From assembly GCA_026008535.1 (NCBI GenBank), contig BRKX01000003.1, forward strand, positions 28,386,001 to 28,450,000: a stretch of 64,000 nt of DNA, written 5' to 3'. Source of the stretch: Perilla frutescens (Eukaryota > Streptophyta > Magnoliopsida > Lamiales > Lamiaceae). Below, piece after piece: positions 1-12,225 of this stretch (positions are counted from its first letter, which is position 1; every line of letters begins with the position of its first letter). The position numbers were made by a program, and so were the translations under genes. The notes under the pieces were generated by a model, which was given only the letters and a program-made list of their open reading frames with translations, ran no database searches and was not told the DNA's origin.

Positions 1-634
1 GTGCTTCCGATCTCAGCTAAGTAAAGCAAATTCGTAGCATGAGAGGCTTGGCCACATCAGTTATCGGAATCTACAGTGAATTGTGAAGACTGAAGCTGTT
101 ATGGGTATTCTGAGTTTGAATATTGATCGAGGACAAGTATGCGGCCCATGCCAAGTTGGTAAACAAATTCACACATCTCATAAATCTGTAAAAAGAATTA
201 CCACTTCGAATGCCTTGGAATTGTTACACATGGATTTGATGGAGCTTGTTCAAACCGAAAGCATTTGACGGAAGAGATTCATTTTTGTATGTGTGGATGA
301 CTACACCAGATTTACATGGGTGGAATTCCTAAGAGACAAAGCAGAAACTTTTGAGACATTCAAGAAGTTGTGTCTCAAGCTCGAAGTTGAGAAAGGGACA
401 AATGTTATGAGGATAAGAAGTGACCATGGTCGTGAGTTTGAAAATGTGTTCTTCAAACTGTTTTGTGAAGAAAAATGCATTGGTCAAGAATTTTTGACCC
501 CTAAAACACCATAGCAAAATGGTGTTGTTAAGAGGAAAAATCACACTCTACAAGAAATGAGTCGAGTTATGATGAAGGCAAAATCTGTGCCTGACAACCT
601 CTGGGCTGAGGTGGTTAACATTGCATGCCATGTT
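1..634 (+). pseudogene. S1 pol: GAG-pre-integrase zinc finger and integrase core, broken
   Basis: The frame starting before base 83 reads an integrase zinc-binding region (ERLGHISYRNL near 45-75, then CGPCQVGKQ near 140-165) and a core with HMDLM (about 228-242), DDYTRFTWVEFL (about 296-330), IRSDHGREFEN (about 412-445) and QNGVV (about 515-530). Stops lie at 266-268 and 512-514, and one also precedes the V of VKTEAV. The glutamate normally following NGVV is lysine (AAG, 530-532), which removes the third acidic residue of the D,D-E triad. The frame is cut at 634 by ANG1 and resumes at 9842 without a shift, because element plus duplication is 9207 bp, a multiple of three. Dead copy of a DNA-integrating enzyme. 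Confidence 0.85.
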
Positions 635-2057
635 TGTTAGTTTTGTATATTAGAAGACCTATCTTTTGTATACATTATTGATGATGGTTTTATGATGATA
701 TAGAATGAATACAATTGCAGTCACTGTTTGTATTTAAATTGTTATATTTACATGCATGTTCACTACACTTACATTGTAGATGACATAGTGTGGGTAAACA
801 CATGGTTAGATCATATCGTCGGTTCCTTGTAATGTATTAAAAGTCTCACGGTCTAGATGGCACTAAACCTACTATCGATACGCCGTAGAATAATCTGATA
901 GTTAGTTTGTCTTGACTAACTGATTATTCTAATACACGGGCAAGTGTATTGAAGAGGATCTACTTAGGATTCTATTATCTATTCTGACCTTAAATGAGAG
1001 AATAAGAATCCACAGAGTTCGGGTTCTTAACCCCTATATGTTGGCGGATATATACGTGTAGTGTTTGCAACTTTGATTTATCAAAGGGTGAGATTCTTTC
1101 ATAGGATCAATAATCTCGATATCTTGGGTTGTGAAATTTACACTTATGATGGGTCGTGCAATATGTAGGGGCACCGTGTCCTGGTGCGCCAGGTTGATGG
1201 TGTCCTCTTGAGGAAATGCAAGTTCATGCTGAAACCCTGCAGGTGGAATTTATTCTGTGCATGAGTAAAGCTTGTGTGGTACTACTCAAGGAAAAGATAT
1301 TAATTAATTATAGTTGTCAGAAGCTTATGTAATTAATTAATGGGCATTATATCTTAAACATGAGGAATGACTGGACTAAAGGAGAAAGCATATTCCGAAA
1401 TATGTATTAAATTGGTAGGTCAGTATTATTTCTTTAGTGGAATAAAAATAATACTTCATTTATTTAATTATATCCTAAGTTTATTGGATATTGGATATTA
1501 AATAATTTAATGGGCTAATTTAATATTCTTCTAGAAACGTGTTGTAGCCCAAAAACAGACTGAATTGGATTGGAGATAGAACAAGAGATAGAGATAGAAA
1601 TTTGGTCCAACTGGGACACTAATTTCGTCCACCTCCTTATAAATAAGAGGGTGGAGGGCATAAAATTAACATCATAAAATATCATCCCTCTCGTGTTCTC
1701 TTGACCTCCACAGATTCCATACCGATCTAGTAGATTTCAGCCCACCCTGAAACTAGATTCAATCCGGGAATACAACAGAAGATCAAGGAGTGGAATAGCA
1801 TTAAGGGGCGCCTATTATCATTCATACAACAACAAGATTAGACCTTTAATCTTGTCCTCAACCCGTTGTTTATTTTGTAAGTCATTTTTCAGTTTTCTAT
1901 GTTTCCGCTTTAGTAGAATTAAAAACCGGTTATGCATGTTAATTAAACTCGGTTAATTAAAACATATGAGACGCATGAATTTATGATCTACATGACATTA
2001 GGATTAATGAACATCCAATTAGATCCTGCAGTGGTTCAATTCAAAAAAACCCCAACA
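635..2057 (+). repeat. ANG1 5' LTR
   Basis: Begins TGTTAGTTTTGTATA and ends CCCCAACA, matching 8414-9836 base for base in length (1423 bp). A TATA-like stretch (TATAAATAAGAGGG, near 1637-1650) lies about 410 bp before the LTR end and is the likely core promoter. A TTCCGCT box lies at 1903-1909. Confidence 0.95.
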
Positions 2058-2059
2058 AC

Positions 2060-2071
2060 TAGTATCAGAGC
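2060..2071 (+). other. ANG1 primer-binding site
   Basis: TAGTATCAGAGC starts two bases after the LTR end. It matches the plant initiator-Met tRNA complement (TGGTATCAGAGC) except for one G-to-A change. This is where a tRNA would prime minus-strand DNA synthesis. The same change is present in ANG2, so it may be ancestral to the subfamily. Confidence 0.85.
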
Positions 2072-4393
2072 GAGTTTTGGCACTGTTCTAGATTTAATCC
2101 TAGGATTAATTCGAAAAATATGTATAAATTTGATGAAATATTTATGTTGCTTAAATTTTCAGATTTATGTGTTCATATTTTCGAATTGGTTGTGTTCAAA
2201 ACTTGGATGAATTTTTGATGGTGTTTCGAAAATTCTAGTTTTGGATGAATTGTAATTTTCGATCTACACCTAGTAGGATTTGGAATGTAATTTTGATAAC
2301 TCAAAATTTTCAGATTTATTAAGTGTAGGTTTCAAAAATTTGAATGTCAAATTTTTCAAAAATTTGATGTTTAATTTCCCTAATTTGTTCTATGTATTTT
2401 TCGATCACATTGAATTAATTTGGAGAGGTTTTTTCTTTGAAATCAAATTTTCAGATTTATTTAATGTGGTGGTTCGAAAATTATGTGTATAAAAATTAGA
2501 TTTGGTATTTTTGATGTTTATCTTAAAATTACCTAATTCTAATCTAGATAGATTTGAAAATAGAATATTAGATTTGGATAGAATTTGAAGTGGATCAAAT
2601 TTCCAAATTTAATCTTCTTGTGATTTTCGAAATCTACAAAGATTTGAATTGGATAAGGTAATTTTTGATATATATCAATAGTTATCTAATTCTAATTCTA
2701 AAATATTTGAGAATAGATTTTAAATTTGAAAGAATTTGAAGTGGATCAAATTTCGAGATTTATTATCTTGAAATTTTCGAAATTCTTGTAGATAATAATT
2801 GGAAAAGTAATTTTTGATGTATATCATAAATTACTTAATTCTAATCTAGATAGGATTGAAGATAATATTTAAATTTGGATGGAATTTGAAGTGGATCAAA
2901 TTTCCAGATTTTATCTTTGTAATTTTTGATCCTAGCCTATCCAAATATTTGGGATAGATTTTTTATTTATATCAAGATTTCCAAATATTAATTAATTAGG
3001 GTGTTATCCGAAAATTAAGAAATAAATTTGGTGGATAATTATAACAAATTTCCAGATTTATTCTTAAGGGATTTTCGAGATTTATCAAGATTAAATTTGG
3101 TGGATAATTATTTTAATTTCCAAATTAAATCTTGAAGCTATTTTCGAAATTAATTAATTTAATTAATTGTAATATTTGAAAATCATGTCATGTGTGGATA
3201 TCATATGTTATTTTATGCTAATCATGTAATTGTGATTGCTGGATTTGTAGACTGACTTGTTTGCAGGATTACCGACTATCATGGCTCCTTAATTATATGA
3301 TGTATGTTTTAATTTATGTTGGATGTATGATGGGCTGTATGCCGGTTTGGCTACGTGATTTTAATCCATGAGAAAATCCATGGATTAGGTCTAGGTTTTA
3401 TTTTATGTTGTTTTAATGTAATAGAAATAAAACTGTTAGACCAAGTTATTGAGTTGTAATTTTATTCTAGATATATTAGTTTTTTCCTGTAAGGAATAGA
3501 AATTCTATAGTAAATAAAGTGTGAAGATCAACTCGAAGAAGGAGAGTAGTACAGCTCAAGAAAGGAAGTGTCACTGATTCACGTCCCGAAATCCTAATTG
3601 GAGCTAGGATTTTCGGCGAGGCGCAGTGATGGGGGCGGCGGCCATGCCCGAGTTTTCAGAGCTGACTTTCCAGTTTTATCTCATTCAGCAACATGAGATA
3701 TAAGCCATGATAGTTGGTTTTTATTATTATTGCTTATTATGTTGTTTGAACCATGCAATGGTGTTTTATCCTTTTATGTGATGTTTGCATGTTTTACAAT
3801 GGGATAAAATGAAACCTCAATCTTAAATAACTAAGTGGGAGAGATTTATACCAAAGTATGTAGAAATCTCAAACGGTCTGCATTAATCTGGTTTAATTGA
3901 GATGTGATTGACATGCGAGTTGACAATAGGTCTGCCTCCATAATGGACGTGTCATATCACTATTATCTCTGGAAATTAAACTTCTTTATCAAGATAGCTG
4001 TAGAACACTACTAGAAGAAACTGACTCCTCCAACTGGAGCAGGGAGTTCGAAATAGTGGACTTGGTGCTAAGATGATGGTGTTCACACTTAGGTGTAATT
4101 TATTAATAAACGTCCACACTAACGTGGCTTATTAATTGGAAGGTTACATGACCGTGGTTATTTCTGACTATTAATTTACTTGTCATAAGGAAATTTGACT
4201 GGAGGTAAATTAAAGGTGGTTTTACCTGTTTAAGGATGAATTTTATAAACGTCCACACTAACGTGGCTTATAAGAAACATTTTTAAAATATCGGTGGATT
4301 ACATATAATTTTTTTTAGGTATACGATTATATGTGAGTATCCTAAAGTTTGTGACTGTACTTCATGTTTATTTTTTAGTTATTTTATATCATC
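2072..4393 (+). other. ANG1 long AT-rich leader with tandem repeats
   Basis: About 2.3 kb without credible coding potential lies between the primer-binding site and gag. It holds about three diverged 150-bp tandem units (anchor TTTGAAGTGGATCAAATTT near 2582, 2733 and 2883), shorter units with TTTGGTGGATAATTA near 3027 and 3101, and a 26-bp perfect direct repeat at 4106-4131 and 4245-4270. Short open frames at 1983-2210 and 2280-2492 are low-complexity AT-rich sequence, the first crossing the LTR end. The start of the same leader follows the ANG2 LTR at 62591-62991. Confidence 0.8.
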
Positions 4394-5183
4394 ATGGCAC
4401 TCTCCAACTTGTCCTCTATTCTCAAAGATAACAAGTTAATCGGTGAAAATTACAATGACTGGATTCGAAATCTTAATCTTGTTCTCACTGTGGAAGGACA
4501 CAAATTCGTACTTGAAGAGGTATGTCCTCAGAAGCCAGATGAGGGTTCTGACGAAGCCCAAAAGGTTGCATATGATAAGTGGGTTAGGTCTAATGAGATA
4601 GCACGCTATTACATTCTGGCATCCATGTCGAATGTGTTGCAACATCAGCATGAACCTATGAAAACCGCTTATGATATCATGTACAACCTTAGGCAGCTCT
4701 TCGGTCATCAGAACCGCTCGGCATGCCATTTGGCAATGAAGAAGCTAATGGATGCGAGGATGTCTGACTCCACACCTGTTAGGGATCACGTTCTCATGAT
4801 GATGGGGCATTTATCTGAGATCGAGACCTTGGGTGGAGAGCTGGATGGCGATTCTCAAATCGACATTGTTCTTCATAGCTTGTCCTTGAGGTTTCAGGCT
4901 GAAATTTAACATGATTAAAAGGGATGTCGGCCTGAATGAACTGCTCATGGATCTTCAGGCGGCTGAGTTACTTCAAAAAGGAAATCCGGAGGCACACCTA
5001 GCTGAAAATAGGGCGTCTTCTTCCGGTACTAAAAGGAAGAAGAGGAACGCACCCAAGAAAGCTGCAGAGGGGGCGCCTAAGGTGAAGAAGTTCAAGACTA
5101 AGATTCCTCCCGAGGAATTTAAGTCATAGACAAAGTGTTTCATGTGCGGCCAGCCAGGTTACTGGAAGGCGGATTGTCCTAAC
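4394..5183 (+). pseudogene. ANG1 gag (capsid/nucleocapsid), frameshifted
   Basis: The ATG at 4394 opens a gag (UBN2-type capsid) with NYNDWIRNLNLVL, YDKWVRSNEIARYYILASMS and HQHEPM, typical of copia gag. The frame shifts by one near 4880-4905: the N-terminal part ends at a stop (4907-4909) while NMIKRDVGLNELL continues in the next frame. A basic stretch (TKRKKRNAPKK) follows, then a stop (5127-5129), then the zinc knuckle CFMCGQPGYWKADC near 5136-5177. Its histidine ligand is tyrosine (TAC, 5160-5162), which should abolish normal zinc binding. The product would package element RNA in virus-like particles; this copy is defective. Confidence 0.9.
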
Positions 5184-6809
5184 AAAAAGAAGAAAAAGGG
5201 TACGTCTCAATCTCTTGTCATTGAAACATGTTTAGCTACTTGTTCTACTCAGTCATGGGTAGTAGATACTGGAGCTACTGATCATGTTTGCATGTCTTTA
5301 CAGGGGTTCCTGGTAAAAAGACAGCTGAGTGATGGAGAGATTTCAGTCTACATGGGTAATGCTACGAAAGTGGCGGCAGTTGCAGTAGGAGACGTAACCT
5401 TATCTTTTAGTAGTGATAGGATTTTAGTTTTAAAGGATTGTCTTTATGTGCCTGGTTTTAGGCGAAACTTGATTTCAGTTTCTAAACTTTTTATGGATGG
5501 ATATTCTGTTTTTTTTTATAACAAGGTTGTTATCTTTAGTGATAAATGTTTTATCTATTCTGGCACATTGGATGGGCATCTTTATTTACTTAATCCTATG
5601 CAAAACACTACGTAAATGCATTTACTGAATACATCAGTCATAAACCCTAATAAACATAAAGAACCTTCGAAAATGAATCAAACCTATCTTTGGCATCTTA
5701 GGCTCGGCCATATTAACCTTAAAGGGATACAAAGACTAGTAAACGATGGGTCCTTGTCTTCATTGGTCGTAGAATCGTTTCCTTTGTGTGAATCCTGTTT
5801 GGAAGGTAAAATGACCGAGTGACCCTTTAAGGATAAAGGGAATAGATCTGAAGAGGTACTAGATTTGATTCACTCTGACTTATGAGGCCCTGTGTCAGTT
5901 CAGGCTCAAGGAGGGTATGAGTATTTCATCAGATTCATTGATGATTACTCAAGGTATGGATACATATACCTGTTACGCCGCAAGTCAGAATCCTTTGAGA
6001 CTTTCAAAGAATTCAGAGCGGAAGTGGAAAAACGTACAGGTAAAAGTATCAAATCACTACGGTCTGATCGTGGTGGTGAGTACCTCTCAAATGAATTTAG
6101 GGAATACTTAGCAGAGAATGGGATTACATCCCAATTGACTGCGCCGGGAACGCCACAGCAGAACGGCGTGGCGGAGAGAAGGAACAAAACATTGTTAGCG
6201 ATGGTTAGATCGATGATAAGCTATTCAGATCTGCCCATTTTATTCTGGGGATATGCCTTGGAAACGGCAGCCTATATTCTTAACGTGGTTCCATCAAAAT
6301 CAGTCCCATCTACGCCCACAGAACTTTGGACTGGACAAAAGCGCAGTCTTGGACATTTTCGGATTTGGGGTAGTCCAGCACATGTGCTGGATAAGGAAGT
6401 TGATAAGTTGGCACCACGTACAGATGTTAGACTGTTTGTTGGATATCCCAAAGGAATGAAAGGTGGTTTATTTTATAGTCCTAAGGATCAGAAGATCATT
6501 GTGAGTACTAATGCTCGATTCTTAGAGGAAGACTATGTGATAAATCATAGGCCAAGAAGTGAGATAGTACTCGAGGAACTTCGAGGGGAAAATTCGAATC
6601 TGACACCAACAGTACAAGAAGAGGAATCACAAATTACTGCACAACGTGTCACAGAAGTACAGAAACTGCCTCATCGCAGTGGGAGGGTTGTACGCCAACC
6701 TTATAGATTCATTAGTTTGGGTAAATCTTCAGATTTCCCTGAAGGACTAAATGAATTGGATCCCAGGACCTACGACGAAGCGATCCAAGACAAAGATGCA
6801 GATTCTTAG
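5184..6809 (+). pseudogene. ANG1 pol part 1: protease and integrase with stops
   Basis: In the zinc-knuckle frame: aspartic protease with SWVVDTGATDHVC near 5250-5290; GAG-pre-integrase with LWHLRLGHINLKGI and CESCLEGKM near 5690-5820; integrase core with HSDL, FIDDYSRYGYIYLL, LRSDRGGEYLS and QQNGVAERRNKT (about 5870-6190). The D,D,E residues are all present. The C-terminal part has LFVGYPKGMKGGLFY. Stops fall at 5613-5615, 5820-5822, 5883-5885 and 6807-6809. The frame itself stays constant, so this is decay by point mutation. Confidence 0.9.
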
Positions 6810-8339
6810 AAAATTTCAATGGAGTCTGAGATTGGATCTATGGATCACAATCAAGTCTGGGAGCTTGTAGAACCACAAGATGGGGTAAAACATATTGGGT
6901 GTAAGTGGGTTTACAAATGTAAGAGAGGAGCTGACGGGAAGGTTGAAACCTTCAAGGCAAGATTGGTGGCGAAAGGGTACACTCAGAAAGAAGGGATCGA
7001 TTATGAGGAAACCTTCTCGCCGGTAGCCATGCTTAGGTCAATCCAGATTCTTTTATCTATTGCCGCTTATTTGGATTATGAGATTTGATAGATGGATGTC
7101 AAGACGGCTTTCCTGAATGGAAGTCTTGAGGAAAACATCCACATGAAGCAACCAGAGGGTTACATTGCTAAAGGCTAAGAGCACTTAGCGTGCAAGCTTA
7201 AGAGATCCATTTATGGACTTAAGTAGGCGTCAAGGTCTTGGAACATCCGGTTTGATGAGGTTATCCAGTCATATGGATTCGTGCAATGTCCGAATGAGAG
7301 CTGTGTGTACAAGAAGAGTGATGGAAATGTGGTGGCTTTCCTCGTGCTATATGTTGATGATATCTTACTTATTGGAAACAGTAAGAAAGTATTATCTAAC
7401 ATAAGGGTGTGGTTATCCAAGCAGTTCGATATGAAAGATCTAGGAGAAGTCGGACACGTCCTTGGCATCAAGATAATTCAAGATCACCAGAAAAGGATGT
7501 TGTGCTTATCCCAGGCGACATATATCGACACAGTGCTAGCTAGGTTTAACATGCAGGATTCCAAGAAAGGTTTTATACCTTTCAGGCATGGAATTCATCT
7601 ATCCAAGGATATATGTCCCCACACATAGGCTGAGATAGATGAGATGAAGGGCATTCCATATGCTTTGGCTGTGGGAAGCCTTATGTATGCTATGCTATGC
7701 ACTAGACCTGATATATGCTATGCAGTCGGCATGGTAAGCAGATATCAGTCTAACCCTAGACAAGATTATTGGACTGCGGTTAAGAATATACTCAAGTACC
7801 TGAAAAGGACTCGAGATTATATGCTAGTATACCGCTCTGATAGTCTAGTGCCTTTGGGTTACACGGACTCAGATTTTCAATCCAATAAAGATCAGAGTAA
7901 ATCTACCTCAGGCTATGTGTTTACCTTGGGAGGCGGAGCCATTGCATGGAGGAGCATAAAGCAGAAATGCATTGTGGATTCCACCATGAAGGCCAAATAT
8001 GTAGCTGCCTCTGAGGCTGTAAAAGAGGTCGTTTGGCTCAAGAGCTTCTTGTTGGACTTGAGCGTGGTACCTGATTTTCCTAAGAGTATCATGGTATATT
8101 GTGATAACTCGGGTGCAGTGGCAAATTCGAAGGAACCCAGAGCCCATAAGGCAAGTAAACACATAGAGAGAAAGTACCATCTTATACGAGAAATCGTTAA
8201 AAGAGGAGATGTGGTAGTGGTCAAGATTGCATCGGAGGACAATTTAGCTGATCCATACACGAAGAGCCTTCCAGCTAAGACCTTCTACGGTCACGTAGAG
8301 AAAATGGGAGTGAGATGCAGACCCGGGGTTGCTGTTTGA
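6810..8339 (+). pseudogene. ANG1 pol part 2: reverse transcriptase and RNase H with stops
   Basis: Same frame as the integrase. RT motifs: HNQVWELV, GCKWVYKCKRG, KARLVAKGYTQKEG, MDVKTAFLNGSLEENI, then YVDDILLIGN at 7350-7379 with both catalytic aspartates intact. RNase H: YTDSDFQSNKDQSKSTSGYV (7861-7920), then the CDNSGAV block near 8099-8120 and HLIREI, ending at the stop 8337-8339. Stops fall at 7086-7091 (two in a row), near 7177, near 7224 and at 7626-7628. Near 8000 the usual STMEAEY motif reads TMKAKY, so conserved acidic residues of RNase H are lysine. Confidence 0.9.
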
Positions 8340-8402
8340 GATTTTAGTTAGAGTTGAAGAGTTAGCCAATTTTTTTATATTTGAAAGACATGCTTCAAGT
8401 AT

Positions 8403-8413
8403 AAGTGGGAGAT
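8403..8413 (+). other. ANG1 polypurine tract
   Basis: AAGTGGGAGAT directly precedes the 3' LTR, as expected for the plus-strand primer of a copia element. Confidence 0.85.
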
Positions 8414-9836
8414 TGTTAGTTTTGTATACTAGAAGACCTGTCTTTTGTATACATTATTGATGATTGTTTTATGATGATATAGAATGAATACAATTGCAGT
8501 CACTGTTTGCATTTAAATTGTTATATTTACATCCATGTTCACTATACTTACATTGTAGATGACATGGTGTGGATAAATACACGGTTAGATCATATCGTCG
8601 GTTCCTTGTAATGTATTAAAAGGCTCACGGTCTAGATGACACTGAACCTGCTATTGATACGCCATAGAATAATCTGATAGTTAGTTTGTCTTGACTAACT
8701 GATTATTCTAATACACGGGCAAGTGTATTGAGGAGGATCTACTCAGGATTCTATTCTCTATTCTGACCTTAAATGAGAGAAAAAGAATCCATAGAGTTCG
8801 GGTTCTTAACCCCTATATGTTGGCGGACATATACGTGTAGTGTTTGCAGCTTCGATTTATCAAAGGGTGAGATTCTTTCATAGGATCAATAATCTCGATA
8901 TCTTGGGTTGTGACATTTACACTTATGATGGGTCGTACAATATGTAGGGGCACCGTGTCCTGGTGCGCCAGGTTGATGGTGTCTTCTTGAGGAAATGCAA
9001 GTTCATGCTGAAACCCTGCAGGTGGAATTTATTCCATGCATGAGTAAAGCTTGTGTTGTACTACTCAAGGAAAAGATATTAATTAATTATAGTTGTCAGA
9101 AGCTTACATAATTAATTAATGGGCATTATATCTTAAACATGGGGAATGGCTGGACTAAAGGAGAAAGCATATTCCGAAATATGTATTAAATTAGTAGGTC
9201 AGTATTATTTCTTTAGTGGAATAAAAATAACACTTAATTTATTTAATTATATCCTAAGTTTATTGGATATTGGATATTAAATAAATTAATGGGCCAATTT
9301 AATATTCTTCTAGATCCTTGTTGTAGCCCAAAAAGAGACTGGATTGGATTGGAGATAGAACAAGAGATAGAGATAGAATTCCAGTCCAACTGGGAAAATA
9401 ATTTCGTCCACCCCTTTATAAATAAGAGGGTGGAGGGCACGAAATTAACATCATAAAATATCAGCCCTCTCGTGTTCTCTTGACCTCCACAGATTCCATA
9501 CCGATCTAGTAGATTTCAGCCCACTCTGAAACTAGATTCAGTCCGGGAATACAACAGAAGATCAAGGAGTGGAATAGCATCAAGGGGCACCTATTATCAT
9601 TCATACAATAACAAGATTAGACCTTTAATTTTGTCCTCAACCCGTCATTTATTTTGTAAGTCGTTTTTCAGTTTTCTATATTTCCGCTTTAGTAGAATCA
9701 AAAACAGGTTATGCATGTTAATTAAACTCGGTTAATTAAAACATATGAGATGCATGAATTTATGATCTACATGTCATTAGGATTAATGAACATCCAGTTA
9801 GATCCTGCGGTGGTTCAATTCGAAAAAACCCCAACA
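8414..9836 (+). repeat. ANG1 3' LTR
   Basis: 1423 bp, same termini as the 5' LTR, and followed by the duplicated target bases ATGTT. TTCCGCT lies at 9682-9688. Differences from the 5' LTR are scattered and mostly transitions. Confidence 0.95.
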
Positions 9837-9841
9837 ATGTT

Positions 9842-11894
9842 ATCAACCACGTTTACTTCAGGCTCAAGACAAGAATTACACCTTATGAGCTGTGGAAAGG
9901 GAAAAAGCCAAATGTGAAGTACTTTCACATTTTTGGAAGTACATGCTACGTTCTAAGAGATAGAGACTATCTCACCAAGTTTGATGCTAAAGGAGATTAG
10001 TGCATTTTTCTTGGTTATTCAAGAAATAGTCGGGCCTATTGTGTGTTCAACAAAAGAACCAAGACTGTCATGGAATCAATAAATATTGTTATTGATGATT
10101 TAGAAGAACCTGCTACTCATATAGATGATGAAACCTTCACTTTGGAAGATGTGAAAGCGAGTGTGCCTGTATTTGTGCCCGACAGTAAAGAAAAGAGTGA
10201 TCAGAATCAATCAAGACCTGAAAACAATAATGTCTATAAATCATCAAAAGGAGTTCAGAAGAATCATTTTGCAACCGATATCATTGGGGAAATGAGTGAA
10301 GGGATCCGAACAAGAGGAGTTCGTAAGAACTATCAAGAACTGATTGCCAATGTGTGCTACACATCCACTATTGAGCCCAAGAATGTTAAAGAAGTCTTGA
10401 AGGATGATTGTTGGATCCATGCCATGCAAGAAGAACTCTTGCAATTTGAAAGAAATGGAGTGTGGGATCTTGTACCAAGGCCCAAAGATGCAAATGTGAT
10501 AGGCACAAAGTGAATCTTCAAAAACAAGACTGATGAAGAGGAGAACATAACCAGGAACAAGGCTAGGCTGGTTGCCCAAGGATATTCCCAAGTTAAGGGA
10601 TTTGATTTTGATGAGACTTTTACCCCTATTACAAGGCTTGAGTCAGTCCATTTACTACTTGCCATGGCAGCTTGGATGAAGTTCAAATTATACCAAATGA
10701 ACGTAAAAAGTGCCTTCTTAAATTGGTACTTGTCGTGAGATTTTTTGTGAGCCAACCTAAAGGCTTTAAAGACCCTCATCACCCTGAATTTGTATACAAA
10801 TTGAAGAAAGCACTTTACGGTCTCAAACAAGTCCCACGTGCTTGGTATAAATGACTAACCAAGTTCCTTTTTGAGAAAGGCTATGTTCGTGGTGGAGCCG
10901 ATCGTACGCTCTTTGTCAAAAGAGAAAAATATGATGTGATCATTGTTCAGATCTATGTCGATGGTATTGTCTTTGGATCTATTTCAAACAGTATGGTGGA
11001 TAAATTTGTCAAGCACATGATATCCGAATTCGAGATGAGCCTGGTGGGTGAATTAACCTATTTCTAGGGCTGGAAGTGAAGCAAAAGGATGATGGAATAT
11101 TTATTTATCAAACAAAGTATGCTAGAAACTTGATCAGCAAGTTTCGAATGGAGAGCTGTAGTTCGAAGAGAACACCCATGGGAACACATTTGAAGATGTC
11201 AAAAGATGAAGCGAGTGTGCTTATTGAGCAAAATTTGTATCGGAGGTCGATAGGTAGCATGCTCTACCTGACTGCAAGTCACCCAGATATTTGCTATAGT
11301 ATTGGAGTTTGTGGTCGGTACCAATTCGATCCTAAAGAAATCCATGTGAAGGTTGTGAAGAACATAATCAAGTACATAAAGGGAACTGCGAAGTTAGGAT
11401 TATGGTTCTCCTATGATACAAACCCTAGCTTGGTTAGGTTTTGTTATGCTGATTTAGCTGAATGCACTGAAGATCGGAAGAGTACTTCCAGAGGATGTTT
11501 CTTTCTCGGAAACAACATGGTTTCTTGGTTTAGCAAGAAATAGAATTCCATTTCATTATCTACAGCGGAAGCAGAATATATTGTAGCTGGAAGTTGCTGC
11601 ACTCAACTTTTATGGATGAAGCAGATGTTGTTTGACTATGGTGTTCCAAAGACTGTGCTTACCATCTTCTGTAACAACATGAGCATCATAGATATCTCAA
11701 AGAATCCAGTATAAGATTCAAGGACGAAGCACATAGATATTCTTCATCACTTTATTGGAGAGTTAGTTGAAGATGGATCACTTGTCATTGAGTATGTTGG
11801 AACAAATTCTCAACTTGCAGATATTTTCACTAAGGCACTTGAGAGTGGAAGGTTTGAAACACTTTGATCCTCCTTGGGTCTCTGTGTTTTCTGA
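9842..11894 (+). pseudogene. S1 pol continued: integrase C-terminus, RT and RNase H, broken
   Basis: Continues the frame of 1-634 after ANG1: INHVYF, TPYELWKGKKPNVKYFHIFG, YCVFNKRTKTVMESINIVID. RT follows with NGVWDLVP, KARLVAQGYSQVKGFDFDET, then a frameshift near 10710-10740, KKALYGLKQVPRAWYK, and YVDG at 10954-10965. The second catalytic aspartate is glycine (GGT, 10963-10965), so RT is dead. Another shift occurs near 11060. RNase H has STSRGCFFLGNNMVSWFSKK, a stop at 11541-11543, AEAEYIVAG, and CNNMS where CDN is usual. A TGA near 11865 sits where SIRE elements keep arginine (likely CGA to TGA). The frame ends at 11892-11894. Confidence 0.9.
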
Positions 11895-12225
11895 ACTTCT
11901 CCTTTGAGAGACTTATCTTTGTACAGTCTTGGTCAGTGATGTATGTACAGAGAATGAAAAATGACCAAGTAGTTCGTGGTCTTGTAAGATGTGTGCCTTT
12001 ATATGTGTCTGACAAAAGCAAGCACTGTTCAAGTGGTTACTTTTTAATTGTAACGGCTAGTATAGCCTAGTTTCTCACACCATGTTCATTTGCACTTCCC
12101 GAGGACGTGCATAAAGGTGCTGTCATGGGATGTGATCGATAATTATGGAAATTCTCTTATTATTTCCTTAATTATGTTGTGTGGTGAAAATTTAAGAACT
12201 ATTCATCCTTCCCTATTGTGCAACA

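Larger units (their letters stand above)
635..9836 (+). mobile_element. ANG1: complete Angela/BARE-like Ty1/copia retrotransposon
   Basis: A 9202-bp element with two 1423-bp LTRs (TGTTAG...CAACA), flanked by the 5-bp duplication ATGTT at 630-634 and 9837-9841. Inside, in order: a primer-binding site, a 2.3-kb AT-rich leader, gag, protease, integrase, RT, RNase H and a polypurine tract. That domain order (integrase before RT) is copia. The RNase H end (YCDNSGAVANSKEPRAHKAS, then YHLIREI) and the long LTRs resemble the Angela/BARE lineage; the lineage is inferred. The coding frame has about ten stops and one frameshift. By eye the LTRs differ at about 24 positions in their first 450 bases, mostly C/T and G/A transitions, so the insertion is not recent. 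Confidence 0.95.
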
